Counted from the stretch's first letter, positions 20,131 through 33,017 are shown. The stretch: DNA of 64,000 nucleotides from Arsenophonus sp052401645 (GCA_052401645.1 CP198939.1:1964579-2028578); one strand, 5' to 3'. Program-made: numbers and translations. The notes: generated from the letters alone by a model not told the origin.

Positions 20131-21121
20131 TAACTATCTATAATTTATTTACTAATAATCTTATAATTTAAATTAGATATTTGATTTATTAAAAACAATT
20201 TTTATTAAATTTATATTTAAAATTTAATATCTATATTATCAGTAATCTACAAACAACATATCATAAATATATTTAATATATTTATGATACATATAATATA
20301 TATCATATTTATTATTCTTAATATAAATAATTGATACGAACATTATAAAATCTTTTTCATTATTTTAAGATCAATTATAATTTATAATATAATTCATAAT
20401 TTATTTTATAAAAATATCAATAATATAAAATTATAACATATATAATTTTTTTATACAAAATATATTATTCAATATTTATTAAATAATATATAAATATATA
20501 ATTATTATATGGTAAAAAATTCAAATATATCATATTATAAAATAATTTTTATATTTTATATTAATGTTATCATACATAATATAAAAATATTTTAAAAATA
20601 GTATTTTTAAAAAATGATTAATTAATTTAAAAATAATTAAAATAAAATTTTATTTATTTTGAAAATGATATTTAATATCAATCATTAATTAATTTAAATT
20701 AAAATTTTTTATAAAGTGTTATTTAAAATATGTTATTTTATATAATTTAAATTCGAATAAAAAACAATTTACTTTAAATGTCTATAATATTTTTTATTAA
20801 ATAAATATTATTTTAATATAATTAATATCTATTTTAAATACATATAATAAATTATTGTTTTGTTAATTAACATAAAATACAAATAAAGCATTTTAACTTA
20901 ATATTTATTTAAATAAATTTAAATTAATTTAAAATAAATTTATTACTCATATATAACAAATAAATAAAAACGAATTAAATCGTATAATTTATTATAATTT
21001 TATATCAAAACAATAAGTTTAATGCTAACTAATTTAATAAAATAAATATTTAAAAAAATTCAAATTTTAAAATATAGATAAATTTAACTTAAACTATACA
21101 TAAATAATTTTACTTTATAAA

Positions 21122-21176
21122 AATAATATATAATATAATATTTTAATTTAATAAAAATATTATATTATATATTATT
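21122..21176. repeat. 23-bp perfect hairpin of A/T only
   Basis: Arms 21122-21144 and 21154-21176 pair without mismatch around a 9-base loop. No gene is near. Perfect pairing over 23 positions is unlikely by chance even at this composition. Confidence 0.6.
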
Positions 21177-22039
21177 GTTTAAAGTTGTTCTAGAAATTTA
21201 ATCATAGCATAATCAATACTTTATAATAAATTATTTAATTTATATAAAGATTATATTTAAATGAAAATTTAACTCTAAAAATCATATTAAAATAAATCTT
21301 ATTTTACTTAATATTGATTATTATCAATTTATAAAATAAATAAAAATAATTCACATTTAATTAATGTTTTTTATTAAAAAAAACTTAACTAACAATAAAT
21401 TTATTTAGAAATTAATATTTCTGAAAAAATAAACAGAATATAAAATTATATAAAAATCATATAACAAATTTTGTTAAAAACGATAATTATAAAAATATAA
21501 AAAATATAATTTATAAAAATTAAAAATAAAATCGATAAATATTCCACTAAAATATATAAATTTTATTTTTATAAAACTTAATATATTCTAAATTTTTAAT
21601 AAAATATTTATATTTTATTATGATTAAATAAGTTTTATATAAATAATTATATGTTATTATTATATTTAATTACATTAATTAAATATAATAAAATTAGATA
21701 AATTAACTAAATAATTTAAAATGATTTAAAAATAATAGAATTAATTATTAAAATGATTATTTTATTTATCTAAAATTAATTCTTACTAAATAGTTATCTT
21801 CTTGATTATATTTATTAATTTTAGATAATAATATATTTATATTTAATTAAATTAAATTAAATCATCAATAGAATTATCTATAATTAACTAAATGTCTTTA
21901 ATAAATGAAGATATCCATATTATAATTATATTTATTAATTAATAATAAATATAAAATTAAAAATAAAATATTTATAAAATATAATTTATTTTATATATAT
22001 AATATATTTAAATACAATATAATAACTATATTGTATTTA

Positions 22040-23630
22040 TTCGTACTAAATAAATTATTCTTTATTTAAAAGAAAAAGATTTGATATTTTTTATAAATAA
22101 ACAAACTATTGATATCTTTTATATTTATATAATTTTATATTAGATCAGGATATTATTTTATTTAAATTTTATCATTTTAAATAAATATTTATAATATTTA
22201 TTATCTAAAATATTTTATATTTATTTTATTTTTTTTAATTAAATATTTTTAAATTTTTCTGTTAATCTCTATTATACAAAGCCATTTATTTTCCTATATG
22301 GATTATAATTAATAATTTAATTATAATAATTAAAAATAATTAAAGTAAATAAATTTTCTCACCTTATCTCCATAAATAATCTAGTTAAATTTTTTTTCAT
22401 TTAATAAATAGTATTTAAATAACATTAATAGTTTTAATTGATTATAATAAAACTTATCATCGTTAATTAATTTTATTTTTTATAAAAATATTAATAAAAT
22501 TAATATTTTTAATTTTTTTATTATTTAGCATTTTTTAAAAAATAAGTTTTTTATTATTATATTAATTAAAACATAAAATACAATACTTCCAAGTTCTCCG
22601 GTTGATTTTTAAATAAATAATTATAAATATTTATTTATATATAAAATAGATTAATAAAATTATATAATTCACTTCTTTAATTATTCAGATACAAATATAT
22701 ATAGTATCTAATAGTATTAATAAGTTTTAAAAAAACTATTATATACTTTTCAATAAATTTTATTTTTATAAATATTTTAAATTGAAATATAAAGAAATTT
22801 AATAGTTTTGATATTTTTAATTTATTAAGTTTATTAAATGTGCTAAGTCAATATACATGAATCATATTATATTATTAATAATATAATAATAAATATTTTT
22901 AAATAAACATTTAGTATGTCATATCAAATGTTTTCATTAATTTAAAAATGAATTAATATCTTTATCTATAATAATTATCAATAAATCTAGTTCACTGTAC
23001 TTTATCTTATTTCAAATATTTTTTATTAGTATTTATTTTATAGAAATTTATATTTTAATAAATTATTAGAGTATATCAATAATAATAGATACTTTGGATA
23101 AATATTTTTATACTACTAAGATTAAAAGAGAGATTATCATCCTAACCAATACTATACTCATATGATATTTATCAGAATAATTAAAAATTATTAGATAACT
23201 TAAAGATATAAAATAGAAAATATGATTAAATAAACAAATAGTTTATTTTAATTTCTATTTTATATGTATATATAAGATTATAAAATAATTTATGTTTCTT
23301 TAAAATTAAAAATAACTCATCTTAATCGAAATAATTTAATAAAATACTTATTTCGAATTAATCTATTTAATAAAATAGAAATAATTTTTAAAAATATTGT
23401 AAATAATCTATAAGTACTTTTTATTTACTCAGCAATAAATATAAAATATATTTGAATTTTATATAATAAATAAATAATATTGCATTATAATAATAATATA
23501 GTTTATAATTATAAAATTATAGTTTAAAATAATAAACTAATAATAATTTTATATTATATATACTTATTTTGTAAATAAATCTTAAATAATTTCAGATGAT
23601 CAACTCAAGAAATATATACTGCTAATAATA
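22040..23630 (+). repeat. Large inverted repeat, left arm (about 1.6 kb)
   Basis: This stretch recurs in reverse complement at about 26400-27990. Landmarks include the CCATATAGGAAAAT-type string (22290-22310 here), the segment around 22585-22605 with CCAAGTTCTCC, GTCAATATACAT near 22850, and ATCATCCTAACCAATACTAT near 23137-23156. By eye, aligned segments are roughly 80-95% identical with small indels, so the duplication is not recent. No reading frame is shared. Ends are approximate. Confidence 0.85.
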
Positions 23631-24843
23631 TATAATTTTAATACTATAGTAAATATTTTATAATAAATCATATATAAATAAAATATTATATTTTTAATTA
23701 TTTTTTATAAAATAAAATAGTTTCAATGAAATCAATGTATCATTATAATAATGATAATAAAATAAAAATAAATTAAAGTGATTTATAATTTTTATTATAA
23801 TTTATCTTTAAATAATTAAATAACTTTATATTTATTAGATTAATTTAATAAATAGCAGAGAAATAGCAAAAATTATATCTTCATAATGAAATAGAATTTA
23901 TTCTAAATAACATTTATTTATGAGTAAACTTCAATGTGATAGTCTATATTTTAGTTAATTTATTTTCTAAATATTATTATTTTTTGTTAATTGCATATAA
24001 AAAATAATCTATCTTAATTTAAGATTAACACTAAAATAAAATTTCAATTATGAAATACTTTTTATTATTTTCATTAAAATAATAAATAAAAATTAAGTTT
24101 AAATAAATTTATTTCGATTATTAATATTAGTATGGTGATTTTTATGATAATTTTTATTAAATAATTAATTCATTATTAATAATAATAAAGATTTCCTTAA
24201 TAAAAGTTATTTATCTAAAATTTTTTTTAAAAAAACTTTATTGATAAAATATATATAACTTATTAATTAATATAATTCAAAGTTTTTATATATTAAACTA
24301 CAAATAAAAATACTTTATTAGAAAGATAATATTTGTTTTTTTAAAAATTCTAAATTATAAAATTCATATAAATATTAATATTCGTTTTTTAAACCAAATT
24401 AGTTTAGGATTAAAATTAATAAGTTTAAATTTTATTTTTAAGTATATTTTCTTATTTAAAAGTTTTTTAAGATTTAAATTAATTAATATCTTTATTTATA
24501 GATAACGTTTACGACTTTATATTTATAATAGTAACTATTATTGTTATACAATAACATCATATAATATGACAATAGAATAAAATTATTTATTATCCTTTAT
24601 TAAAATAATCATTAATACTTTATTATTAATATCACAAATTTGTTTATTTTGATAAAAATTTCTTTTTTATTTTTTTTAAAATAAACATTTAAATAAGTTA
24701 AATTTTAATGTTAAAAATTTATAAATCATTATTTATTTAAATATGAAGTATATAAAATCGAATTATCTCTATTAAGATATTTATAAATTTCTTTAAGTTT
24801 TTATTTTATTTATCTTAAATAATTCTTTTTATTAAATAAATAT

Positions 24844-25356
24844 TTATAACGCTATAATCATAAATGCATTTTTAATAATTAAAACAAATATTGTTGCCCA
24901 AACAGAAGCTGATAATAAGAACATTACGTATACTTTTGTTTTATCCATTAATAACATACCTGCAACTAATGGTATTATATATCTTAATACAGCAATAAAG
25001 CGTGATGTAAATAATACTTTCATTCCTTTATTTTTTAACTTATTTTTGGCAAAATCAATAATTGATTGATAGCGATTAAAAAAAGAGCTAAATATTTTTT
25101 TTCTAGTTATTTGATTACCGAGGTAATAGGAAATTATTGAACCTATTGTTGCACCTAAAACAATAGCTAACCAAACTAAGATAATATTTAATTTTGGTAA
25201 GCTAGCAATAATACTTGTTAATAATATAATTGATGCAGGAGGTAAGAAAGAAGATAAAGCAATAGTTGATTTACTCATTGCAATGCTAAATATTATTATA
25301 AATAACCATATTGGATTTAAATTAATATTCGACCAAAATTCATTTAGATATATCAT
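24844..25356 (-). CDS. DedA-family membrane protein, YqjA-like, with altered acidic residues
   Basis: The 170-residue protein has several hydrophobic segments and the DedA C-terminal signature SRFIAVLRYIIPLVAGM, keeping both arginines that E. coli YqjA needs (R130, R136). ISYYLGNQ and FLPPASIILL align with the ISYxxG and FLPGDSLLVL parts of the family. DedA proteins are polytopic inner-membrane proteins linked to lipid scrambling and envelope proton homeostasis. It is shorter than YqjA (220 residues) at both ends. The essential acidic pair E39 and D51 of YqjA aligns with Lys and Ala here, so transport activity may be changed or lost. Position after rpoD-ileX is consistent with yqjA, which lies further along the same E. 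coli segment; YghB or YabI cannot be excluded. The start has only a weak A-rich ribosome binding site. It is the only gene between the arms of the large inverted repeat. Confidence 0.7.
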   Translation of the reverse strand: MIYLNEFWSNINLNPIWLFIIIFSIAMSKSTIALSSFLPPASIILLTSIIASLPKLNIILVWLAIVLGATIGSIISYYLGNQITRKKIFSSFFNRYQSIIDFAKNKLKNKGMKVLFTSRFIAVLRYIIPLVAGMLLMDKTKVYVMFLLSASVWATIFVLIIKNAFMIIAL

Positions 25357-26399
25357 AATTTTTTCTTTTTATTATAGGTTAGTTCTATTTAGTTAAATTA
25401 TTTAAAATAGTAGTAAAATATTATAATTTACCTATTTTAATGTAAACTAAAATTATTTTTATATAAAATAATTTATTACTAAATTTAATTAAAATATTTA
25501 TTAAAGATAATCTAAAATTTCTATAAATTAATTAAATTTCTAACATTAATTATTAGTTATTAATAGATAATAATAAGAATATTAAATAGATTATTTTTAA
25601 TTTAAAATATATTTATAAAATATATTTTAAATTTTAAATCAGAAGATATGGTTATACTTTTAATTTATAAATTTTTTATTATATAGCATTTATTATTTCG
25701 ATTTTAAAATTCATTTATATTAGAATATCATTGTTAAATAAAAATAATACTATACGTTTTTAAAAAAAAATTTTGTGTTGTTCTAACATATATGATATAA
25801 AAATATATAATATAATTATCGATTATATTATTAAATAAAACAATAGATATACTTATACTACTCATAATAAACAATATTTTCTATAATTTTAATTTTTTTT
25901 ATACTTAATAAAGTACTATAAAATTTATAAAATACTCTGTTGAGTAGATTTATATTTTCAGTATTTATTTATAACTAAATTATATAATTTAGTTAATTAT
26001 TAATCTTTTAAATAAAATAACAAAATAAAAATTATTTTTATAAACGAGGTACATTACCTTAAATCATTAAATTAATAATTAGTTAGTTAAACATTTTATG
26101 TTTTTAATTAATTAATTATTCATTTTTACGTTAGTTTTTATTTTTTTTGTTCTATTTATTAATTTAACTATTAATAATAAAAATATATTTAAATTTTTAA
26201 TCAATTAATTTTTATTAAAAAACTATTTATTATTTACTTAAGATATATTAATTAATATATCTAAGATTTTTAATCTCTAGATATTAAATATTTTAAAAGT
26301 TTAAAATATTATTTTATTTTTGATTATTATTTTAAGAACTTTATTTTTTTTAGAAGTAGTTGTTTGATCAAAATTTAAAAACTTAATATTTTATTATTA

Positions 26400-27990
26400 T
26401 ATAATAATATTATATAATAATAAATTTAATAATTAAATACCTCTTTAATCAATCATTTGAAATAATTTAAGATTGACTTATAAAATCAATATATATAATA
26501 AAAAATTATTTTTTATCTTATTATTTCAAAATAATAATTTTATTATATAAACTATATAATTATTATAATACAATATTTTTGACTTATTATCAAAAATTCA
26601 AATCTATTTTATATTTATTGTTGAATGAATAAGAAGTAATTATAAATTTTTTATAATATTTTTAGAAACTGTCTTTATTTTACTAAAAGATTAATTAGAT
26701 AATAATTATTTTCATTAAATTATTTCGATTAAGATAAGTAATTTTATACTTTTAAAAATCATAAATTATTTTATAATCTTATATATCCATATAAAATAGA
26801 AATTAAAATAAACTATTTATTTAATCATATTTTTCTATTTTATATCTTTAGGTAGTCTATTAATTTTAATTATTCTAATAAATATTCTATGAGTATAGTA
26901 TTGGTTAGGATGATAACTTCTCTTTCAGTCTTAATAGTATAAAAATATTTATCCGAACTATCAATTACTATTATTATACTCTGATAATTTATCAAATATA
27001 AATTGGTATAAAATAAATACTAATAAAATATCAGAAATAAGATAAAGCACATTGAACTAGATTTATTTTATAATTCTTATAGATAAAGATATCAATTTAT
27101 TTTTAAATTAATTAAAACATTTGATATAACATATTGAATATTTATTTAAAAATATTTTTTATTATATAATTAATAATAAAAATATGTTTTATGTATATTG
27201 ACTTATCATACATACAACAAACTTAATAAATTAAAAATATCAAAGCTATTAAATTTCTTTATATTTCGATTTAAAATACTTATAAAAATAAAATTTATTG
27301 AAAAGTATATATAGTTATTTTTTTAAACTTATTAATACTACTAGATATTATATATATTCATATCTAAATAATTAAAGAAGTGAATTATCTAATTTTATTA
27401 ATCTATATTTTATATAAATAAATATTTATAACTATTTATTTAACAATCAACTGGAGAATTTGGAAGTATTATATTTTATATTTTAATGAGTATAATCATA
27501 AAAAATCTTTTTTAAAAATGCTAAAATAATAAAAAATTAAAAATATTAATTTATTATTAATATTTTTATAAAAAAATAAAAATTAAGTAACAATGATAAG
27601 TTTTATTATAATCAATTAAAACTATTAATGTTATTTAAATATCATTTATTAAATGAAAATAAAAAATTTAACTAGATTATTTATAAATATAAGATAAATA
27701 AATTTATTTACTTCGATTATTATTAATTATAATAATTAAATTATTAATTATAATCCATATAGGAAAATCAATGGTTTTATATAATAAAAATTAACATAAA
27801 AAATTTAAAAATATTTGATTAAAAAAATAAATAAATATTATAAATATTTATTTAAAATGATAAAATTTAAATAAGAAAATATCTTGATCTAATATAAAAT
27901 TATATAAATATAAAAGATATCAATAGTCTATTTATTGATAACAATATAAAATATATTTCTTCTAAATAAATAATAAATTTATTTTAAAAA
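26400..27990 (-). repeat. Large inverted repeat, right arm (about 1.6 kb)
   Basis: Reverse-complement partner of 22040-23630. Examples of matching strings: CATATAGGAAAAT at about 27755, AAGAAGTGAATTA at about 27376, TATTGACTTA at about 27198, TATTGGTTAGGATGATAA at 26899-26916 and CAATAAATATAAAAT (seen reversed) near 26610. The two arms enclose about 2.8 kb with the DedA-like gene at their centre, so recombination between them would invert that gene. Confidence 0.85.
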
Positions 27991-28917
27991 TTTTTATAAA
28001 ATCATAATATAATAATATTGATCAATATTATTTTCTAATATAAATATATAAAATTTTTTTTTTAAATTAGACTTATAAAATATATAGATTCATACTATTA
28101 CTAATATTAAAAAAATCCAACTATCAAGAAATAAATCAACTACCATATTTTTTAAATAATAAAATTAACAGCTATATTTAAACGTGATTTTAATTAGAAA
28201 TCTGTTTAATATTAGATTATAAAATTCGTCAAAAAATTATTCAACTAAAATAATAAATAATATTAATTTTATAAAACTAATAGTTTTATAAAAGATTTAT
28301 TAATATAAAATAATGATATATATAATATCATTAAGGTTAATCATAGATATATCTTATAGCCTATATAAACATAAAATAATATATATTTTACTAAAATATA
28401 TAATATTTTTATAAGGAAAATTATTTTAATAATAAACAAAACATCAATAAATTGAAAATGAATAAATTTATTTGAATTAAACTATTAAAATAATAGATAT
28501 ATTAAAATAATGATCTCTATTTTTAATCGTCACTCTAATTAATTATTTTTATTTTCACAAAATTGAATAATTTATTAATAAGAAAAAAATAAAAAAAATA
28601 TTAATAGAATAAATAAGTTAAAATTATAATTAAAATATAGTATGATTAAATACGGTTAAAAAATAATAATTTAAGAGAAAATTAGAATAATTTATTTCAA
28701 GAAATGTATATGCGAAAAAAATTTTTTTTTAACATTGTCAAAACTTAATTAATTAATATTTATTATAGTCTTTTAGACTTAATAAATTTATTAATATAAA
28801 TATGAAATTAAGTGTTTTATTAGTGTAATATAAGGAAAAAAATCTAATATATATTTTATATAACAATATAAATATAAGTAAAAACAATTACTTTATTTTT
28901 TTTAATATATATTTTGA

Positions 28918-28952
28918 TAGTAAATATTATATTTATCATATAATATTTACTA
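28918..28952. repeat. 14-bp perfect hairpin
   Basis: TAGTAAATATTATA and TATAATATTTACTA flank the loop TTTATCA. No adjacent gene. Confidence 0.5.
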
Positions 28953-30150
28953 ATAAGTAATAATTCTTTTATTATATTAATTTTAATAAATAAAATAATT
29001 ATATATATTAACAATAATTAATAATTGAATACACTAAATATCTAATTTCAATATTTTGTTATTCTATAACATAAATTACAATTATATTAATAATAAAATT
29101 TATTAAAATAAATTTTAGTTCTATAAAAATATCTTTATGATATTTTCCTTTTAATAATTAATATTCTACTGTATTTTACATAATTTAGTTTATATATAAA
29201 ATTTGTTTTAAAATCTAAGTAGATTATATTTTTATTTTAACATTTTAAAAACATTTATAATAATATTAATAGTAATAAATATTCTGTAATCAATATAGAA
29301 AATATATTATATATAAATATTTTTATATAAATAATAAATAGAATTAGAAATTTAGACAAAATTTAGAATTAAACAATTATTAAACTATAATTTATTATTC
29401 ATAGAGAATATAAATTATAATTTATATTCTCATTCAAAATAAACTAATTATTTGAATAAAAATTTAAATAATTTTAAATAAATAAATTTTAATGTTTTAT
29501 AATATTAAAGAGAAAATCATGACAATGAAGAAAATAAAAAAAATAAAAACAAATAATTAAATATAAAAACTATTAATAGAAAAACAGTCGGAACATAAAT
29601 AATTGATATTAATAGAATTAGCATTATGGATTTAAACAAATAACAACTAATATCAAATATATTTATAAAATAAAAAATAATAATTACTAAAACAATTAAC
29701 AACTAATTATCTCTATAAAGTAATAATTAATATTATTATGTTCTTTTCATCTTAATTATTAAAATGAAAAAATTTAAGTTAAAATAATACAGAATAAATA
29801 AAAACATTATAACTAATATCGATTACTATTTTATTAGTAAACTATCTGAAGATAGTTTTTATCAAATTAATATTAGCTTATTAATAACAAAAATTATATA
29901 ATAATATATATACGTAAATTAAATTAAATTAAATTTATTCATTAATTATCAGATAAATAATAATATATATAATATTTATCAAAAAATAATATTAATCAAT
30001 TCAATATTATTTTAATACTTTTAAAACTTATAATTCACTTATAATTCTTTTAATTTTTAAAATTGAATATTTTTTGATAACTGATATTAAAATAAGTCTA
30101 GAATTAAATATTGAAATAATAATGTTTTATTTTAAATCATTATTAATTAT

Positions 30151-30238
30151 ATTTAATATAATTAATACTAATTTAATATAATTAATACTAATTTAATATA
30201 ATTAATACTAATTTAATATAATTAATACTAATTTAATA
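30151..30238. repeat. 20-bp tandem repeat, 4.4 copies
   Basis: The unit ATTTAATATAATTAATACTA is repeated four times without change, then partially. Identical copies suggest recent slippage and likely length variation between strains. There are no spacers, so it is not a CRISPR array. Confidence 0.9.
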
Positions 30239-30663
30239 ATAATATATATAAAATTTTATATGATAACTAAAACAATAACAAATATCATTATAATATATAT
30301 TATATATATTATTTTTTATAAAATATTTTTTTATTTAATTAAAATAAAATATTTTAAGTTAAAACATAATTTTCATAAAAATAATATATTACGATGTAAT
30401 AAATAAGATAATATTTTATATGTTTTCTATTTTCAAAACTTATTATTAACAAAATAAATATTTTATATAAATATCTTATTATTTTATTTTATTAAAAATT
30501 TAAAATAATAAAAAAATAAGAATTTATTTTTATATTAAATAATATTTACTCTTTAAATAACTAAAATTTTTTATTTTACGCGTATAACGAATGTATTTAT
30601 TTTTTTTAAAAAAAAACTATTTAAATTTAAATTAATTAATTTTAATTATTAATATATAGTAAT

Positions 30664-32088
30664 TTAAGTATCAAAAATTTTCACTTTATATTGAGGATTT
30701 TTTAAATTTTCAATAGAAAAAATATCTTCTAATTGTTCTGCTGTCAATAAACCTTTATCCAATACAACTTCTTTAACATTTTTACCTGTTTCAGCACATA
30801 TTTTACCGACAATATCACCATTATGATGTCCAATAAATGGATTAAGATAAGTAACAATCCCAATAGAATTAAAAACATATTTTTCACAAATTTCCTTATT
30901 AACTGTAATACCTCTAATACATTTTTCTAACAAATTACGACAAGAATTATTCATTAATGAAATTGATTCAAAGATTGCTTGGCTAATTGCAGGCTCCATC
31001 ACATTCAACTGTAATTGACCAGCTTCAGCAGAAATTGTAACACAAGTATCATTACCTATAACCTTAAAGCAAGCTTGATTAACGACTTCAGGGATAACTG
31101 GATTAATTTTAGCAGGCATAATAGATGAACCAGCTTGTAACTCCGGTAAATTTATTTCTTTCAAACCAGCTCGAGGTCCAGAAGAAAGCAATCGAAGATC
31201 ATTACATATTTTTGATAATTTAACAGCTAAACGCTTTAGTCCTGCATGAACTGTAATATAAGCACCGCAATCGGAGGTTGCTTCAATCAAATCTTCTGCT
31301 GGAATACAAGGTAGTTCTGTTACTTCAGCTAATTTTTTTATTACCAATTCTTGATAACCAACAGCTGTATTAACTTTTGTTCCGATTGCAGTTGCTCCAA
31401 GATTAACTTCAAGTAATAATTCACTAACACTATGTAAATTCTTTATTTCTTCTTTTAGTGAAATAGCAAATGCATGAAATTCTTGTCCTACTGTCATAGG
31501 AACAGCATCTTGTAATTGTGTTCGACCCATTTTAAGAATATCTTTAAATTGATTTGCTTTTTGCTCAAAACCATCTTGAAGTAGAATAATTGATTGAATT
31601 AAGTTATTAATGGAATTATAAACCGCAATACGAAATCCTGTTGGATAAACATCATTAGTTGATTGACTTTTATTTAAGTGATCATTTGGATTTAAATACT
31701 GATATTCACCCTTTTTATGACCCATTAATTCAATGCCAATATTAGCCAAAACTTCATTGATATTCATATTTAAAGATGTACCAGCCCCACCTTGAAATAC
31801 ATCTATTGGAAATTGATCCATGCATCTACCTTTGTTTAAAATTTCATCACAAGCATCAATAATTACATTTGCTTGTTTTTGTGAAATAGTTTTTAATTCT
31901 TTATTTGCCATTGCTGCTGCTTTCTTTACCATTACCATTCCACGAATGAATTCAGGTACATTATTAATAGTTCTGTCGCTAATAGAAAAATTCTCGATTG
32001 CACGCAATGTGTGAATGCCGTAATAAGCTTCAGCAGGTACATCTCGCTTACCTAATAAGTCCTCTTCAGAACGAATATTTTTCGACAT
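30664..32088 (-). CDS. aspA: Aspartate ammonia-lyase AspA
   Basis: AspA reversibly deaminates L-aspartate to fumarate and ammonia, feeding fumarate to the TCA cycle or fumarate respiration. The tetrameric enzyme here has 474 residues (E. coli 478) and aligns throughout: IRSEEDLLGKRDVPAEAYYG at the N-terminus, QGGAGTS and NEVLAN, the substrate loop with GSSIMPAKINP (catalytic serine near residue 318), and NPFIGHHNGD near the C-terminus. AAGAAGG lies before the ATG. The four-residue C-terminal shortening falls after the conserved core. In E. coli aspA lies two genes from groES; here fxsA and yjeH between them are lost but the divergent arrangement stays. Retention suggests aspartate is a carbon or nitrogen source for the symbiont. 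Confidence 0.98.
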   Translation of the reverse strand: MSKNIRSEEDLLGKRDVPAEAYYGIHTLRAIENFSISDRTINNVPEFIRGMVMVKKAAAMANKELKTISQKQANVIIDACDEILNKGRCMDQFPIDVFQGGAGTSLNMNINEVLANIGIELMGHKKGEYQYLNPNDHLNKSQSTNDVYPTGFRIAVYNSINNLIQSIILLQDGFEQKANQFKDILKMGRTQLQDAVPMTVGQEFHAFAISLKEEIKNLHSVSELLLEVNLGATAIGTKVNTAVGYQELVIKKLAEVTELPCIPAEDLIEATSDCGAYITVHAGLKRLAVKLSKICNDLRLLSSGPRAGLKEINLPELQAGSSIMPAKINPVIPEVVNQACFKVIGNDTCVTISAEAGQLQLNVMEPAISQAIFESISLMNNSCRNLLEKCIRGITVNKEICEKYVFNSIGIVTYLNPFIGHHNGDIVGKICAETGKNVKEVVLDKGLLTAEQLEDIFSIENLKNPQYKVKIFDT

Positions 32089-33017
32089 AAAAACCTTCTT
32101 GAAATTAAATAAGGATATTGTTTATAAATATATAATATAATATATTTATTATGATTAATTAAATACAATATATATCATTAAATTCAGATAACTTATTAAA
32201 ACATAATTTTTATAAAAATGATAAATTTATAAATTAAATTAATATCTTTTATATTAAAAATAAATATTTATAATATCACTCTTTTTAACATAATTTATTT
32301 CAGTAAGTTAATAAGCTAATATTATAGTTAATAAATATTAATAAAAATGTTATGCGTTGTTTTTCATCCATATTTTATATTCATTTATTTATATAAAATT
32401 TATTATTTTCTTAAAATTAATCACCTGGCTAAATTAAAACATTAGTGTGCTAATCACTTATAGTAATATTAATTTCCATATATTTAAAATTTTTTAATAA
32501 AAATAAATAAATTAATGATTTATTATTAATATAAAAAATTAATTAACGTTAAAAAATAACGATTAAAAAATAATTAAAAAAACTTTGATGATTATGTTAT
32601 GAGTAATCTATTTTATTTTATCTAATCTTTTTATTATTAAGATTCATTTATACTTACTTTTCTTTATCTGAAAGAATGATACTTATAAAACTTATATAAA
32701 TTATTTATTTTAATTCTGCTTAAACAACTAATTGATGTTTTGAACTATTTTTAAAATAGATACCTATTAGAAGGTATTGATTTTATAAAATTTAATAAAA
32801 AATCAAACAATATTAAACATATAGATAATTCTTTAAAAATCATGATGATAAAATTATGATAATTTTATTTTAGATTAAAAAAAAAAATCTTTGCAATACC
32901 CTATTGAATTAATTTTAATTAACCCCACTTACTTAACTAGGTATTGGTATTCAATGAACCGTACTAGTATCATCATTTATTTATTTTATATGGATTTTAT
33001 TTATAGGAGATCTATTA
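32089..33017. other. aspA-groES intergenic region, former fxsA and yjeH site
   Basis: E. coli has fxsA and yjeH here; no frame of either is recognisable in these 0.9 kb. The last 130 bases before groES hold the heat-shock promoter and are visibly richer in C and G than the rest. Confidence 0.65.
32900..32930 (+). promoter_or_regulatory. Sigma-32 heat-shock promoter of groESL
   Basis: CCTATTGAA, a 14-base spacer, then CCCCACTT matches the E. coli groE promoter (CCCTTGAA, CCCCATTT) in sequence, spacing and position, about 90 bases before groES. Runs of C are rare in this DNA, so the match stands out. It implies that a sigma-32 (RpoH) is encoded elsewhere in the genome. Confidence 0.8.

Larger units (their letters stand above)
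20050..24843. other. Gene-free AT-rich region after rpoD and tRNA-Ile
   Basis: No believable reading frame. Beyond ileX, E. coli carries many genes before yqjA; they are all gone. The region contains two long hairpins (20076-20130 and 21122-21176) and the left arm of a large inverted repeat (about 22040-23630). Confidence 0.7.
25357..30663. other. Gene-free AT-rich region between the DedA gene and aspA
   Basis: No supported frame; a 61-codon hydrophobic open frame at 29517-29702 (minus) looks like chance in A/T DNA. Contents are the right arm of the large inverted repeat (about 26400-27990), a hairpin at 28918-28952 and a 20-bp tandem repeat at 30151-30238. Confidence 0.7.

Noticed and set aside
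26890..26920. tRNA-like D-arm string (GGTTAGGAT) in the inverted-repeat arms
   Set aside because: No acceptor stem, anticodon stem or T-arm can be formed around it in either copy; resemblance is limited to the short string.
29517..29702. 61-codon hydrophobic open frame on the minus strand
   Set aside because: Ile/Leu/Phe/Val runs arise automatically from A/T-rich DNA; no start context or homology.
30151..30238. CRISPR array
   Set aside because: The repeats are directly adjacent without spacers, and no cas gene is present.
20050..30663. Insertion sequence or prophage as source of the large inverted repeat
   Set aside because: No transposase or integrase frame, terminal inverted repeats or target-site duplications could be found at the arm ends.
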